From positions 18,789 through 82,788 of the forward strand of contig NZ_MDAG01000005.1 in NCBI RefSeq assembly GCF_002876705.1: a stretch of 64,000 nucleotides of DNA, written 5' to 3'. The notes under the pieces are model-generated. The model was given only the letters and a program-made list of their open reading frames with translations. It made no database searches and was not told the origin of the DNA. Below are positions 44,623 to 53,878 of the stretch, piece after piece (the first letter of the stretch is position 1; each line of letters begins with the position of its first letter). The DNA comes from Enterovibrio norvegicus_B. GTDB taxonomy: Bacteria; Pseudomonadota; Gammaproteobacteria; Enterobacterales; Vibrionaceae. A program made the translations under genes and the position numbers.

Positions 44623-45723
44623 CTATTTATCGGTTGCGTCTGGTGTTTCAGATACTGTTGCCTCTACAGGCTTTGTCAGTTTCCACACACGTCCAAAGTG
44701 TTTGTGATGACCCGCTTTAATCCCAGCCTCTTCACCCATACCATGGTACAAGTCGAGATGGTTTTTCTTCACCGCCCCGCCGGTGTCCAATGCCATCAGA
44801 AGTTTGAGAATATGTTGTCCATTCCAATTACCTTGCTCATCAAGCTGAGGGATTTCTGCCAACAAAACAGAACCCATAGGCAAGTATGCACGGTCAGCTG
44901 CAACAGACGCACCGGACAGCAATGGTATACCGGCAGTGCCTGTCACTGGTGCTGCAGCTCTCGGCGCGAAGAATACGTAAGACGGATTCTGGTTTAACAG
45001 TTCAACCACTGTCGCTTCATCTTGTTGCGCAGCCACCCAATCTTTGATGGCTTTTAACGACATTTTTTCTCTTGAGACTTCGCCGCGTTCAATCAGCACT
45101 TTACCAATGCTGACATAAGGGTGGCCATTTTTCCCACCGTAGGCGAAATACTCAAGTTGGTCATCGTCACCAAAATCGATGAAGCCACTGCCTTGCACTT
45201 CCATGATGAAGTTATCAATCAAGGACGCGCTATAACCAAGTTCTAAACCTAAGCCGTCCAAAGCACCATTATAAACTTCTTCGCGCGTAGGACACCGCTC
45301 ACCACACGTTGGCTTCGCGTAAACCGGATAACGAAATAGCGCATCAGGTTGATGACGCATTTCGATCACTGGTGAGAAGTAGCCCGTGAACATCACATTG
45401 CCATTGCCATCACCACCACCCATTTGCTCGAGTTGGATGCCGTAATCGGTCAATGCCGTTGGCTCCCCGCTTTCCGCCAGCCACGCCTTAACACTGTCGT
45501 AAAGAGGCTGATTAGGTTGAGACAAAGAAGGCGACAAGGTTTCTACTTTTTCCAACTGCGCAGGGAAAAGCGAATAATCCTTGGTTTTATCTGAAGCTAC
45601 CGATGTGACGGGATTAAGCACATCGCCAAAATTACCATCGATATACTGTTGCCCACGGTCTGTTGGGCGAGCACAAGCGGCGAGAAGTAGAGAAAAGCCG
45701 ACAACAAAAAGAGTGCGATTCAC
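44623..45723 (-). CDS. mltA: membrane-bound lytic murein transglycosylase A
   Basis: 366 residues from GTG 45723 (AGGA six bases upstream); that start leaves a proper lipoprotein signal with lipobox LLAAC, while the longer open frame to 45870 does not. The catalytic Asp region is in MALDTGGAVK near the C-terminus (double-psi beta barrel, 3D domain) and the MltA domain includes VQGSGFIDF. Outer membrane lipoprotein that cleaves peptidoglycan to anhydro products. E. coli also has it beside tcdA and near argA-recD. Confidence 0.94.
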   Translation of the reverse strand: MNRTLFVVGFSLLLAACARPTDRGQQYIDGNFGDVLNPVTSVASDKTKDYSLFPAQLEKVETLSPSLSQPNQPLYDSVKAWLAESGEPTALTDYGIQLEQMGGGDGNGNVMFTGYFSPVIEMRHQPDALFRYPVYAKPTCGERCPTREEVYNGALDGLGLELGYSASLIDNFIMEVQGSGFIDFGDDDQLEYFAYGGKNGHPYVSIGKVLIERGEVSREKMSLKAIKDWVAAQQDEATVVELLNQNPSYVFFAPRAAAPVTGTAGIPLLSGASVAADRAYLPMGSVLLAEIPQLDEQGNWNGQHILKLLMALDTGGAVKKNHLDLYHGMGEEAGIKAGHHKHFGRVWKLTKPVEATVSETPDATDK

Positions 45724-45963
45724 GTTAAATCCTGATCGTAAAAACTGAAATAAAAGGGTGACAGATGCCCGTGTCTTCTGCAACGGAAACCGAGTTTCCC
45801 CTTCTTTTATCGAGGATAAAAAATGCGATCCAACACAACCATAGAGCTCAATGACCCAGCATTGAAACAATTTGTCACAAAAACGTAACTTTCATCCGTT
45901 TAAATGACCGACATAAAAGTGTCTTAAAAATTAAACAAAATTAAAATAAGAAGGGAGTTTGAA

Positions 45964-46185
45964 ATGGACTTAAAAGTTGGCAGGAAAACCCTATTAGACC
46001 CTGATGCCGTTGAGTATCAATGGATAAGGACGCTCGCCAGTGATGGCAGTACCGATGAAATGATCAACCACAGCATTCGTCGTTGTTTGGGTGGAAATGA
46101 AGACACCGCAGATAAAATAAGACGTGTTGCATTAGGGATAGCACCAATGGCTGAACTCTTGCGTTCATTGCCGACACACTACTAA
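45964..46185 (+). CDS. small hypothetical protein
   Basis: 73 residues (MDLKVGRKTLLDPDAVEYQWIR ... DKIRRVALGIAPMAELL, soluble, no signal or membrane helix). GGGAG lies seven bases before the ATG, so it is probably real. I do not recognise the family. It is convergent with the next gene, separated by 13 bases. Confidence 0.6.
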   Translation: MDLKVGRKTLLDPDAVEYQWIRTLASDGSTDEMINHSIRRCLGGNEDTADKIRRVALGIAPMAELLRSLPTHY

Positions 46186-46198
46186 ACCCCTTTGCGTA

Positions 46199-46546
46199 TC
46201 AGCGTACCTTTACAAAAGGCGTACTGTAATGATACGGCTTTTCCCTTTGTAGTGTTTGCTTGTCTTCAACCGTATAAAGATAGGTATTGTTACCCACGGT
46301 ATAAATCAGCTTACTGCCCGTAAACTCGAAAAAGCTCGTAGTACGGGCACCTTTTATATAGATCCCATCTTTTCGAACTTCAAAACGGTCAGCAGCATAA
46401 GGGGCAACGCCCTGCTCTACCCACTCTCCGTAGATTGCAGATTCATCTACCTCGGAAAAAATATGCACGCCGTTTGAAGTAAGGAAAATGACAGCACTAA
46501 CAACAAGGGCAACAAACAGCGCAATAGATTGTCCAACTATGCCCAC
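46199..46546 (-). CDS. probable DUF2850 family protein with N-terminal membrane helix
   Basis: About 115 residues. The N-terminus is a membrane helix (SIALFVALVVSAVIFL). The body contains IYGEWVEQGVAPYAADRFEVR, cut here to GEWVEQGVAPYAAD, which resembles DUF2850 proteins found next to argA in Vibrio; the match is from memory. The start is not settled: GTG at 46546 or TTG at 46552, no ATG near. Function unknown. Confidence 0.65.
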   Translation of the reverse strand: MGIVGQSIALFVALVVSAVIFLTSNGVHIFSEVDESAIYGEWVEQGVAPYAADRFEVRKDGIYIKGARTTSFFEFTGSKLIYTVGNNTYLYTVEDKQTLQREKPYHYSTPFVKVR

Positions 46547-46717
46547 GGCCAAAAACTCTCAGAAAGAAGAAAATGCATTATTAACAATACTATTATAAAA
46601 AGTCTGGTATTGCCTTCAAAGTCATATATTCAGAGTTTGAACCCGAATCACGCCTATTGCCAAACAGGGAATAGTTAGTCAATATGAGGACATAAACAGT
46701 CACAAAAATGGAGTAAG

Positions 46718-48076
46718 GTGTTGAAACTTCGCAGTACAGCACTTGTAAAAGGATTTAGGCAATCGGCCCCCTATGTAAATGCGCATCACAACAAAACCAT
46801 TGTGATCATGCTAGGCGGCGAAGCCATTGCGGATGAAAACTTCGCCAACATCGTCAATGACATTGCCCTTCTTAATAGTTTGGGGATTCGATTGGTGCTG
46901 GTGTATGGCGCTCGTCCTCAAATTACCCATCAGCTCGAGCGCATGGGCATGGAAACGCCATATCACAACGGTATTCGCGTCACTGACTCCGCCGCACTCG
47001 AGGCCGTTAAGCAAGCCGCTGGACAACTCCAGCTTGATATCACGGCGCGCCTATCCATGAGCTTGAACAATACGCCAATGGCCGGTGCGCAAATCAACGT
47101 TGTGAGCGGCAACTTTGTTATCGCACAACCTCTCGGCGTCGATGAAGGTGTGGATTATTGCCACAGCGGAAGAGTGCGTCGAATCGACATTGACGGTATT
47201 CATCGCCAGCTAGATCAACACGCCATTGTGCTACTCGGCCCTGTTGCAAGTTCCGTGACGGGAGATTGCTTCAATTTAACGTCAGAAGAGCTGGCTACAC
47301 AGCTGGCCATTCGATTGAAAGCCGATAAACTGATCGGCTTTTGTTCGCTGCAAGGGGTGATTGGCCCGAACGGTAATGTCATCTCTGAGCTTTTCCCTCA
47401 CCAAGCTGAATCTATCTTGCAGCAGCGCGAACAAGCGGGTGACATTAACTCTGGCACTGTACGTTTTCTGCGTGGTGCTGTGGCGGCATGCCGTTCAGGC
47501 GTTACACGTAGCCACTTACTGAGCTACAAAGTTGATGGGTCGTTAATTCAAGAGTTGTTCTCTATTGAAGGTATCGGCACGCAAATCGTCACAGAAAGCG
47601 CAGAGAAAGTGCGCCAAGCGACGATTGATGATATTGGCGGTATTCTTGATTTGATTCGCCCGTTGGAACAACAAGGTATCCTCGTGCGGCGTTCTCGGGA
47701 ACAGTTGGAACAAGAAATTCCGTTGTTTACTGTCATTGAACGAGATGATCGTATTATCGGGTGCGCAGCGCTCTACCCTTATCCAGAATCTTTGAGCGCA
47801 GAAATGGCCTGTGTAGCCGTCGACCCTGAATATCGTGACAGTGAACGTGGTACGCGTTTGCTCCACCACATTCAGCAACGTGCTTCTCAGCGAGGATTAA
47901 AGACCATCTTCGTCCTAACCACACGAAGCATTCACTGGTTCCGTGAACATGGTTTTGAAGAAGCCGATGTATCGGCATTACCGGATGCAAAACAGCAGCT
48001 TTACAATCTGCAACGCCGTTCAAAGGTGCTGACGCTCGACCTTAATGGTCAAGCAGCGCGTTTGCCAGCCCGCTAA
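46718..48076 (+). CDS. argA: N-acetylglutamate synthase ArgA
   Basis: 452 residues from GTG 46718 (or TTG 46721; GGAG lies four or seven bases before). Amino acid kinase domain without kinase activity at the N-terminus (NKTIVIMLGGEA) and C-terminal GNAT domain (about 305-440, CVAVDPEYRDSERGTRLL core). It makes N-acetylglutamate, the first step of arginine synthesis. Its 3' end overlaps the recD 3' end by 35 bases. I see no ARG box upstream. Confidence 0.95.
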   Translation: MLKLRSTALVKGFRQSAPYVNAHHNKTIVIMLGGEAIADENFANIVNDIALLNSLGIRLVLVYGARPQITHQLERMGMETPYHNGIRVTDSAALEAVKQAAGQLQLDITARLSMSLNNTPMAGAQINVVSGNFVIAQPLGVDEGVDYCHSGRVRRIDIDGIHRQLDQHAIVLLGPVASSVTGDCFNLTSEELATQLAIRLKADKLIGFCSLQGVIGPNGNVISELFPHQAESILQQREQAGDINSGTVRFLRGAVAACRSGVTRSHLLSYKVDGSLIQELFSIEGIGTQIVTESAEKVRQATIDDIGGILDLIRPLEQQGILVRRSREQLEQEIPLFTVIERDDRIIGCAALYPYPESLSAEMACVAVDPEYRDSERGTRLLHHIQQRASQRGLKTIFVLTTRSIHWFREHGFEEADVSALPDAKQQLYNLQRRSKVLTLDLNGQAARLPAR

Positions 48077-50069
48077 ATCGTTGTGTTTTACGTCTTACCG
48101 CCCGCTCCAAACTGGCGCGGGTGGCATAGATATCCAAGCGATCTTTCGCTCGCGTCACACCTGTGTATACCAGCTCACGCGTCATCACAGGGGTTGGTGT
48201 CGGCGGCAATACCAAAATAGTATGTGAAAACTCCGACCCTTGGGATTTATGGATTGTCATGGCATACGCGGTTTGGTGCTCTGGCAGTCGGCTCGGCAGA
48301 AAGGCTTTCAAGCTGCCATCTGACATTTCAAATACCACACGCAGACCATCTTCTTGTTTAACCACAATCCCGATGTCACCGTTATACAGCCCTAAACCGT
48401 GATCATTTTGCGTCACCATGATTGGCCTTCCCGAATAGAAAAGCTCCTCACCCGGTGCAATTAAGCGATGTGCCACCAGCGCTTTTTCAATGGCGCGGTT
48501 TAGCCCCGCCACACCAAAAGGCCCTTCCGCTAACGCACACAACAAACGCACCTGAGTGAATTGTTGGATCACTGCAAGGTGCGACTCGCCTGCTGACAAT
48601 GCCGTGAGATAGCCTCGATAACCATCAACCGCCAATTGAATGGACGAAGCATACACATCACCATCCAAATCATGCAGCGCGATATCGCCATAGCCTTGCG
48701 CCAACACACGGTGCAGTCGCTTTGCATCGCCGTCATTAATCGCAAAAGCCAACTGACCAACACCTGATTTGGAATGAAAGCGGTAGCTCTTACGCAATAA
48801 ACACACGCCGTCTGCCACCGACTGATTGGCATCGGCCGTTGATAGCTCAAACCCAGTCAGCGCTGACAAAAATGCCGCTCGCTCTTTGCTGTAATGGTTA
48901 TCTGCTTGCGCGCAGATATCCCCCAGCACAGCGCCAGCTTCGACCGAGGAAAGCTGATCGCGGTCACCCAGTAAAATGACGCGCGCATGATCGGGCAACG
49001 CCGATAGCAAACGCGCCATCAGCGGTAAATCCACCATTGACGCTTCATCCACCACCAAGATATCAAGGTGAAGGCGGTTTCCTTCATGATGACGAAACTC
49101 AACGCGGTTTGGGATCGCCCCGAGTAAGCGGTGGATCGTTGACGCTTGAACAGGGATCTTTTCTCGCACTGACTTGTCGACAGGCAACGCAGCAACGGCT
49201 TTACCAATCGACTCTGTCAGGCGATTAGCTGCTTTTCCTGTCGGGGCAACCAGTTTAATGTCAGGGCCATTGGGTTTATCGCTACTAAAAATCAGTGCGG
49301 CGAGCAATTTGGCAACCGTGGTTGTTTTCCCTGTGCCAGGGCCGCCGGAAATGACCGAGAAGCGATAACTTAGTGCCGCTGCAGCTGCAACCTTTTGCCA
49401 GTTCAATCGCGCGCTCTCAGGCACAAGAGAAAACAGAGTATTGGCTTTTGCTCTGGTCGCGAGTTGACGCTGAAGCTCTTCAAAATCAATGACGCTAGGA
49501 GAGACGATATCTAGCGTATCCACCAGCTTTTGTTGCAACGCATCCGGCGTGAGCGATGCTTCTATCCAATCGGCATAACGTGCTGTCAGATCCGTCATAT
49601 CTGGTGCGAACAATTCATCAAGAAACGACTTGGTGTCTCCTGATAAAGCGATGCTAACAGCGCGTTTTTTTATCTCATCAGCCACTCGCCTTTCCGCTTG
49701 CCAGTAGCGATGTAAATATAATCTTGAACCTTCAAGCACCAGAGGCGTTGGCGAGGTACCATCACCAACAACTTGTGTACCTTGTAACAACACCACTGCA
49801 TTTTCAGGTTCTAACAAGGCAGCGACTTGCGCAGATTCAGCAGTAGATAAATCGAACAACTTACTGGGATCAAGTGCCGACAGGTCAACACACACGTTGC
49901 CCTTGCCAAGCTCGAAGCTCACTAAGGCTGCCCAACCGACCACGGGCGAATTCTCATCCCCCATTTGCTGAGCGATAAACTGCGCGAACTGGCGATCAAT
50001 GGCGCGAAGTGTTCCACGCTGATACAGCGTTTGAAGCAGCGTTTGAAGCAGCGTATTATTCGTCAACAT
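48042..50069 (-). CDS. recD: exonuclease V subunit RecD
   Basis: 675 residues from ATG 50069 (GGAG six bases upstream). SF1B helicase: Walker A GGPGTGKTTT near 240-250, motif II DEAS, and the late motif TIHKSQGSEF. It is the 5'-3' motor of RecBCD. The start lies inside recB (14-bp overlap), so it is coupled. The N-terminus LTNNTLLQTLLQTL comes from a direct 12-bp repeat at 50029-50052. Confidence 0.96.
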   Translation of the reverse strand: MLTNNTLLQTLLQTLYQRGTLRAIDRQFAQFIAQQMGDENSPVVGWAALVSFELGKGNVCVDLSALDPSKLFDLSTAESAQVAALLEPENAVVLLQGTQVVGDGTSPTPLVLEGSRLYLHRYWQAERRVADEIKKRAVSIALSGDTKSFLDELFAPDMTDLTARYADWIEASLTPDALQQKLVDTLDIVSPSVIDFEELQRQLATRAKANTLFSLVPESARLNWQKVAAAAALSYRFSVISGGPGTGKTTTVAKLLAALIFSSDKPNGPDIKLVAPTGKAANRLTESIGKAVAALPVDKSVREKIPVQASTIHRLLGAIPNRVEFRHHEGNRLHLDILVVDEASMVDLPLMARLLSALPDHARVILLGDRDQLSSVEAGAVLGDICAQADNHYSKERAAFLSALTGFELSTADANQSVADGVCLLRKSYRFHSKSGVGQLAFAINDGDAKRLHRVLAQGYGDIALHDLDGDVYASSIQLAVDGYRGYLTALSAGESHLAVIQQFTQVRLLCALAEGPFGVAGLNRAIEKALVAHRLIAPGEELFYSGRPIMVTQNDHGLGLYNGDIGIVVKQEDGLRVVFEMSDGSLKAFLPSRLPEHQTAYAMTIHKSQGSEFSHTILVLPPTPTPVMTRELVYTGVTRAKDRLDIYATRASLERAVRRKTQRFSGLANALLDH

Positions 50070-53000
50070 GGCGTTCTCCCATAAACAATGCATCCAACCC
50101 TTCAATCAGTGCTTTTGAAGGCTGGGTATAGAAAATGCCATGCCGCGTGCCCGCTTCGATTCCACGAACAAACAAGTAGTAAACCCCACCAAAGTGCTTT
50201 TCCATATCGTAGTCAGGCAATCTCTGACGCAAGAAACGGTGCAGAGCCAACGAATAGATTTGGTATTGGAAGTCATAACGGTGATCCGCCATCGCTTCCG
50301 ATAGCGCTTCTTCGGTGTAATCCGCGGGCGTATCGCCAAGATAATTCGATTTCCAGTCGAGCACGTAATAGCGCCCGTTCCAGCAAAACACTAAATCGAT
50401 GAAGCCTTTGAGCATGCCACTGGCGGTCTCAAAACCCAGTTCTCCCGCGCGTGCAGACAAAGGGTCATGTTGCTGAATATGTCGATTCACCGCGTGGCAC
50501 TGCAAGCTATCGACTGGCATCACGAATTCCATTTCCGTCAGCCTTGCAGGTTCATCTACTTGCGACAGGGTTAAGTCATCATCAAGCGGTTGCGATACCA
50601 CATCAGTAAGCAGTTTTTGCAACACTGGAACCCAAGCTTCATCGTAGTTTTCCAGCGCCAAGGCATGGCGGATCATGTCGGCGACATCATCGCCATACAT
50701 GTCTTGACCAAACTCTACGTTTTCAAACAAGGTATGAAGGAAAGTACCGGGTCTCGCGCCTCGCGGAAATTGAAAAATAGACGCGAATGACTCGAGCACG
50801 TCTTCGTTGTCCTCGACCTTTTCGTCCACGGCATCAAGATCAAAAGCGGGTAACTCTGGCAACGCAGAGGTGTGCCCTTGCTTAACCAATCCGGAGTAAC
50901 TGGTGAGTCGCCAGTTTCGACGAATACTGCCTGTGAACGTTCGAGCGGCTAACGCCTGCGTATCTTCATCATCAAACACCAGCTTCTCAACGTCATCACT
51001 CGGCGGTAACACCACCTCCATAAATGGCTGATTCTCAATGAGCGCATTCACCGATGCGTGCAACCCATCGATATCAGCAGGCTCACCACGTTGCAATAAA
51101 TAGCCCAACGCAGATTTGTGCAACCCGGTGTCACCTGTCGATTTACGGCCATCTTTCAGCGGAGAAAGACCGATAAAACACCCGTATACCGCGCGGGTCA
51201 GCGCCACGTAAATCAGTCGTAAGTCTTCCGCGAGACGCTCTTTATCTGACAATTCAATGGCCGGCTCAGGGTTAGTAAGCGCTAACACTGGCTCATGGTC
51301 ATCACCATGAAAGAAAGGACGATCAGACGGACGGAAGTTGCAGGCAAACGGCAAATAAACCAGATCATATTCCAAACCTTTCGATTTGTGGATCGTGACT
51401 ATCTGCACCAAGTCGCGCTCTGACTCCAAGCGCACCTGCTGTGTTTCAGCATTGCCATTGGGGTTATCAATATGATCCGCCAACCAGCGCAGCAATGCAT
51501 GGTGACTGTCTAGCGTTTGGCTCGCTTGCTGCAGCAATTCGCCCAGGTGTAATAAATCGGTAAGTAATCGCTCACCGCCGTCTTCTTTTAAAAGACGTTC
51601 AGCAATCCCACGGCGTTGCATTACCTGACGCAGCATAGGTAACACACCACGACTGAACCAAACATGTTGGTACGTCGAGAATTCAATCACAGCACGTTCC
51701 CATGCCTTTTCATCGTGATTGAGCGCATCAATGTCTGTCGCCGTTAATGCAAAAAGCCCACTGGCAAGGGCAGCACGCAGAGCGCGTTCGTTGTCCGGCG
51801 TTAACACTGCGGCAAGAAGTCGCTGTAAGTCTGTCGCTAATGGGCTCACAAACACACTGTCACGATTAGAAAGATAGACGGATGCAATCCCTAACCTTGC
51901 AAGCGCATGTTTTACTCGCGCAGCCTCTGTTCCTGTTCTCACAAGCACAGCAATGTCACCCGCCTGAACAGGCGTTTTGTTCTCACCACGTTGGAAGTGC
52001 GCGCGATCATCCATGGCGGCATTAAGAACAGTGTGAATACTCACCGCCGTCGCTTGCGCCATTGACACTTCGTAATCACTTTTGGTTTGAAGCTCAATCT
52101 CTTCGCCTAACCAAAATGTCATCGCCGCTTGTTTTTCACCATTCATGACCCATTGCTTCGTGTCTGCCTTTGGTGCATGACTGACTTCAAGGAAAGGAAT
52201 GTCGTTCTCGTAAATAAACGGGGCATTAGCGTGTTCAAAGACCCGGTTGACCGCTGCCACCATGTCCGCGGTTGAACGCCAGTTAGTGGAAAGGTTGTAG
52301 TGCTCCGACACCTGACGGCGAGCATGAATGTAGGTAAAAATATCGGCTCCACGAAACGCATAAATTGCCTGCTTCGGATCCCCGATCATAAACAGGCCAC
52401 AGTCAGGTGAGGCATCATAAATGTCGTTAAAGATTTGGTATTGCTGCGGGTCGGTATCTTGGAATTCATCAATCATCGCAACGGGGTACAAACTGCGGAT
52501 CCGCTCGGCGAGGATGCCGTCGCTGTCTAGTCGTAGCGCCTCAGCAAGCTGTGAAAGTAAGTCATCAAACGATAACCAACCAAATCGACGCTTTTCTTGC
52601 GCCAGCAGTATTCTCACTTCGCGGATAGCATGCGCCGTTAGTGCATCTTTCAATGTTGGCGGGGAGGCCATTAAACGATCAATGTGATCAAAAACGGTGT
52701 GTTGTGGCACCTCGCCTTTCTTGGTTTTCTCTGCCAGTGTGTTTGCGGCAAATCGCTCTAGGTTCGTCGGTAAATCGTAATTCGACGTGATCTGAGCAGC
52801 CCACTCCCCCACTTCAGCTAACCAATTTGGCAACGAACGTTTGCTGTAGCTGCGCTTATCTACACCAGAACTCGAAATCAGCGCCTCTAAATCAGGCGCA
52901 GCTTCGCGCCAACACGTTTTGACCTCATCAATGCGCAGGATATTTTCGGCATGTAAGTCCGCCAAATCGTCTGGCATAGCCGGAGCCATAATATTGACCA

Positions 53001-53610
53001 AAGGCCCTGAGAGATACGTGCCAATTTCTTTCAATAACACGGCAGGAGCTGCCCAGTAGCTTTTCACCACACCCGCCAAAGACTTGGCTAACGGATAGAA
53101 CTGACGACGCCAGAAGTCCGCCACAGCGCGTTCTCGCAATGCCGTTTCATCTGTGATGAATTCATTGGTAAACAAACTGCCAGATTCAAATGCATTTTGC
53201 GTCAACATACGCTGGCAAAAACCATGGATGGTATAAATGGCGGCTTCATCCATTTGTCGCTCTGCTTGCAGCAAGACCCGCTCGGCGTAGTGATGGTCGG
53301 GCACTTCATCAAGCAAAGGGGCGATCACCGGGTCATCACTCGTGCCACGACTAAATGCCAAACGCGCATCATGAATTCGCGATCGAATACGGTCTCGCAA
53401 CTCCTGCGTCGCCGCTTCGGTAAAGGTCACTACCAGTATTTTCTCTACGCTAAGTGGTGTCTGATGTGCGGTCTCAGTCGACCCATGTCCGAGTAGCAGC
53501 CGCAAATAGAGGCCAGCAATGGTAAAGGTTTTCCCTGTACCTGCAGACGCTTCGATTAAACGTTGCCCGTGTAGAGGAAAAGACATGGGATGAAGCGTTT
53601 GAGTTGGCAT
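50056..53610 (-). CDS. recB: exonuclease V subunit RecB
   Basis: 1184 residues from ATG 53610 (AAGAG upstream), matching E. coli RecB at 1180; an ATG ten codons earlier has no ribosome site. Walker A EASAGTGKT at 20-28, UvrD-type motifs (FQDTDPQQ, TIHKSKGLEY), and nuclease residues in GFIDLVFCW and LDWKSNYLG near 1070-1085. It is the 3'-5' motor and the nuclease of RecBCD. It is not next to recC here; a chemotaxis receptor lies between. Confidence 0.96.
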   Translation of the reverse strand: MPTQTLHPMSFPLHGQRLIEASAGTGKTFTIAGLYLRLLLGHGSTETAHQTPLSVEKILVVTFTEAATQELRDRIRSRIHDARLAFSRGTSDDPVIAPLLDEVPDHHYAERVLLQAERQMDEAAIYTIHGFCQRMLTQNAFESGSLFTNEFITDETALRERAVADFWRRQFYPLAKSLAGVVKSYWAAPAVLLKEIGTYLSGPLVNIMAPAMPDDLADLHAENILRIDEVKTCWREAAPDLEALISSSGVDKRSYSKRSLPNWLAEVGEWAAQITSNYDLPTNLERFAANTLAEKTKKGEVPQHTVFDHIDRLMASPPTLKDALTAHAIREVRILLAQEKRRFGWLSFDDLLSQLAEALRLDSDGILAERIRSLYPVAMIDEFQDTDPQQYQIFNDIYDASPDCGLFMIGDPKQAIYAFRGADIFTYIHARRQVSEHYNLSTNWRSTADMVAAVNRVFEHANAPFIYENDIPFLEVSHAPKADTKQWVMNGEKQAAMTFWLGEEIELQTKSDYEVSMAQATAVSIHTVLNAAMDDRAHFQRGENKTPVQAGDIAVLVRTGTEAARVKHALARLGIASVYLSNRDSVFVSPLATDLQRLLAAVLTPDNERALRAALASGLFALTATDIDALNHDEKAWERAVIEFSTYQHVWFSRGVLPMLRQVMQRRGIAERLLKEDGGERLLTDLLHLGELLQQASQTLDSHHALLRWLADHIDNPNGNAETQQVRLESERDLVQIVTIHKSKGLEYDLVYLPFACNFRPSDRPFFHGDDHEPVLALTNPEPAIELSDKERLAEDLRLIYVALTRAVYGCFIGLSPLKDGRKSTGDTGLHKSALGYLLQRGEPADIDGLHASVNALIENQPFMEVVLPPSDDVEKLVFDDEDTQALAARTFTGSIRRNWRLTSYSGLVKQGHTSALPELPAFDLDAVDEKVEDNEDVLESFASIFQFPRGARPGTFLHTLFENVEFGQDMYGDDVADMIRHALALENYDEAWVPVLQKLLTDVVSQPLDDDLTLSQVDEPARLTEMEFVMPVDSLQCHAVNRHIQQHDPLSARAGELGFETASGMLKGFIDLVFCWNGRYYVLDWKSNYLGDTPADYTEEALSEAMADHRYDFQYQIYSLALHRFLRQRLPDYDMEKHFGGVYYLFVRGIEAGTRHGIFYTQPSKALIEGLDALFMGERHVDE

Positions 53611-53878
53611 GCACGCGAGCTCTTTAGGTTTGATAAGCATTATTTTATCAATGCTGCGACGGTTTGTAATGAAAATCGGTAGACTGAAAAGTTCTACAGC
53701 GCACGTTATGAAACCTAGACGCGATATTGGTGAGATTAATACAGTCGAAAAGCGCTGCGATTCACATCACTCAAAAACAGGGATACCCCTACAGTTCCTA
53801 TATTGATAGATCGCTCAAAATCCGCACACTGACATGTCACGTTTTTTACTTCCCACTGCCAGATAGCGAATACACAGA

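Noticed and set aside
46553..46717. ARG boxes before argA
   Set aside because: ATTCA- and TGAA-like halves occur only in the wrong order and spacing for an ArgR operator.
50029..50052. 12-bp direct repeat at the start of recD
   Set aside because: In frame, gives Leu-Leu-Gln-Thr repeats in an otherwise normal RecD N-terminus; simple repeat without evident role.
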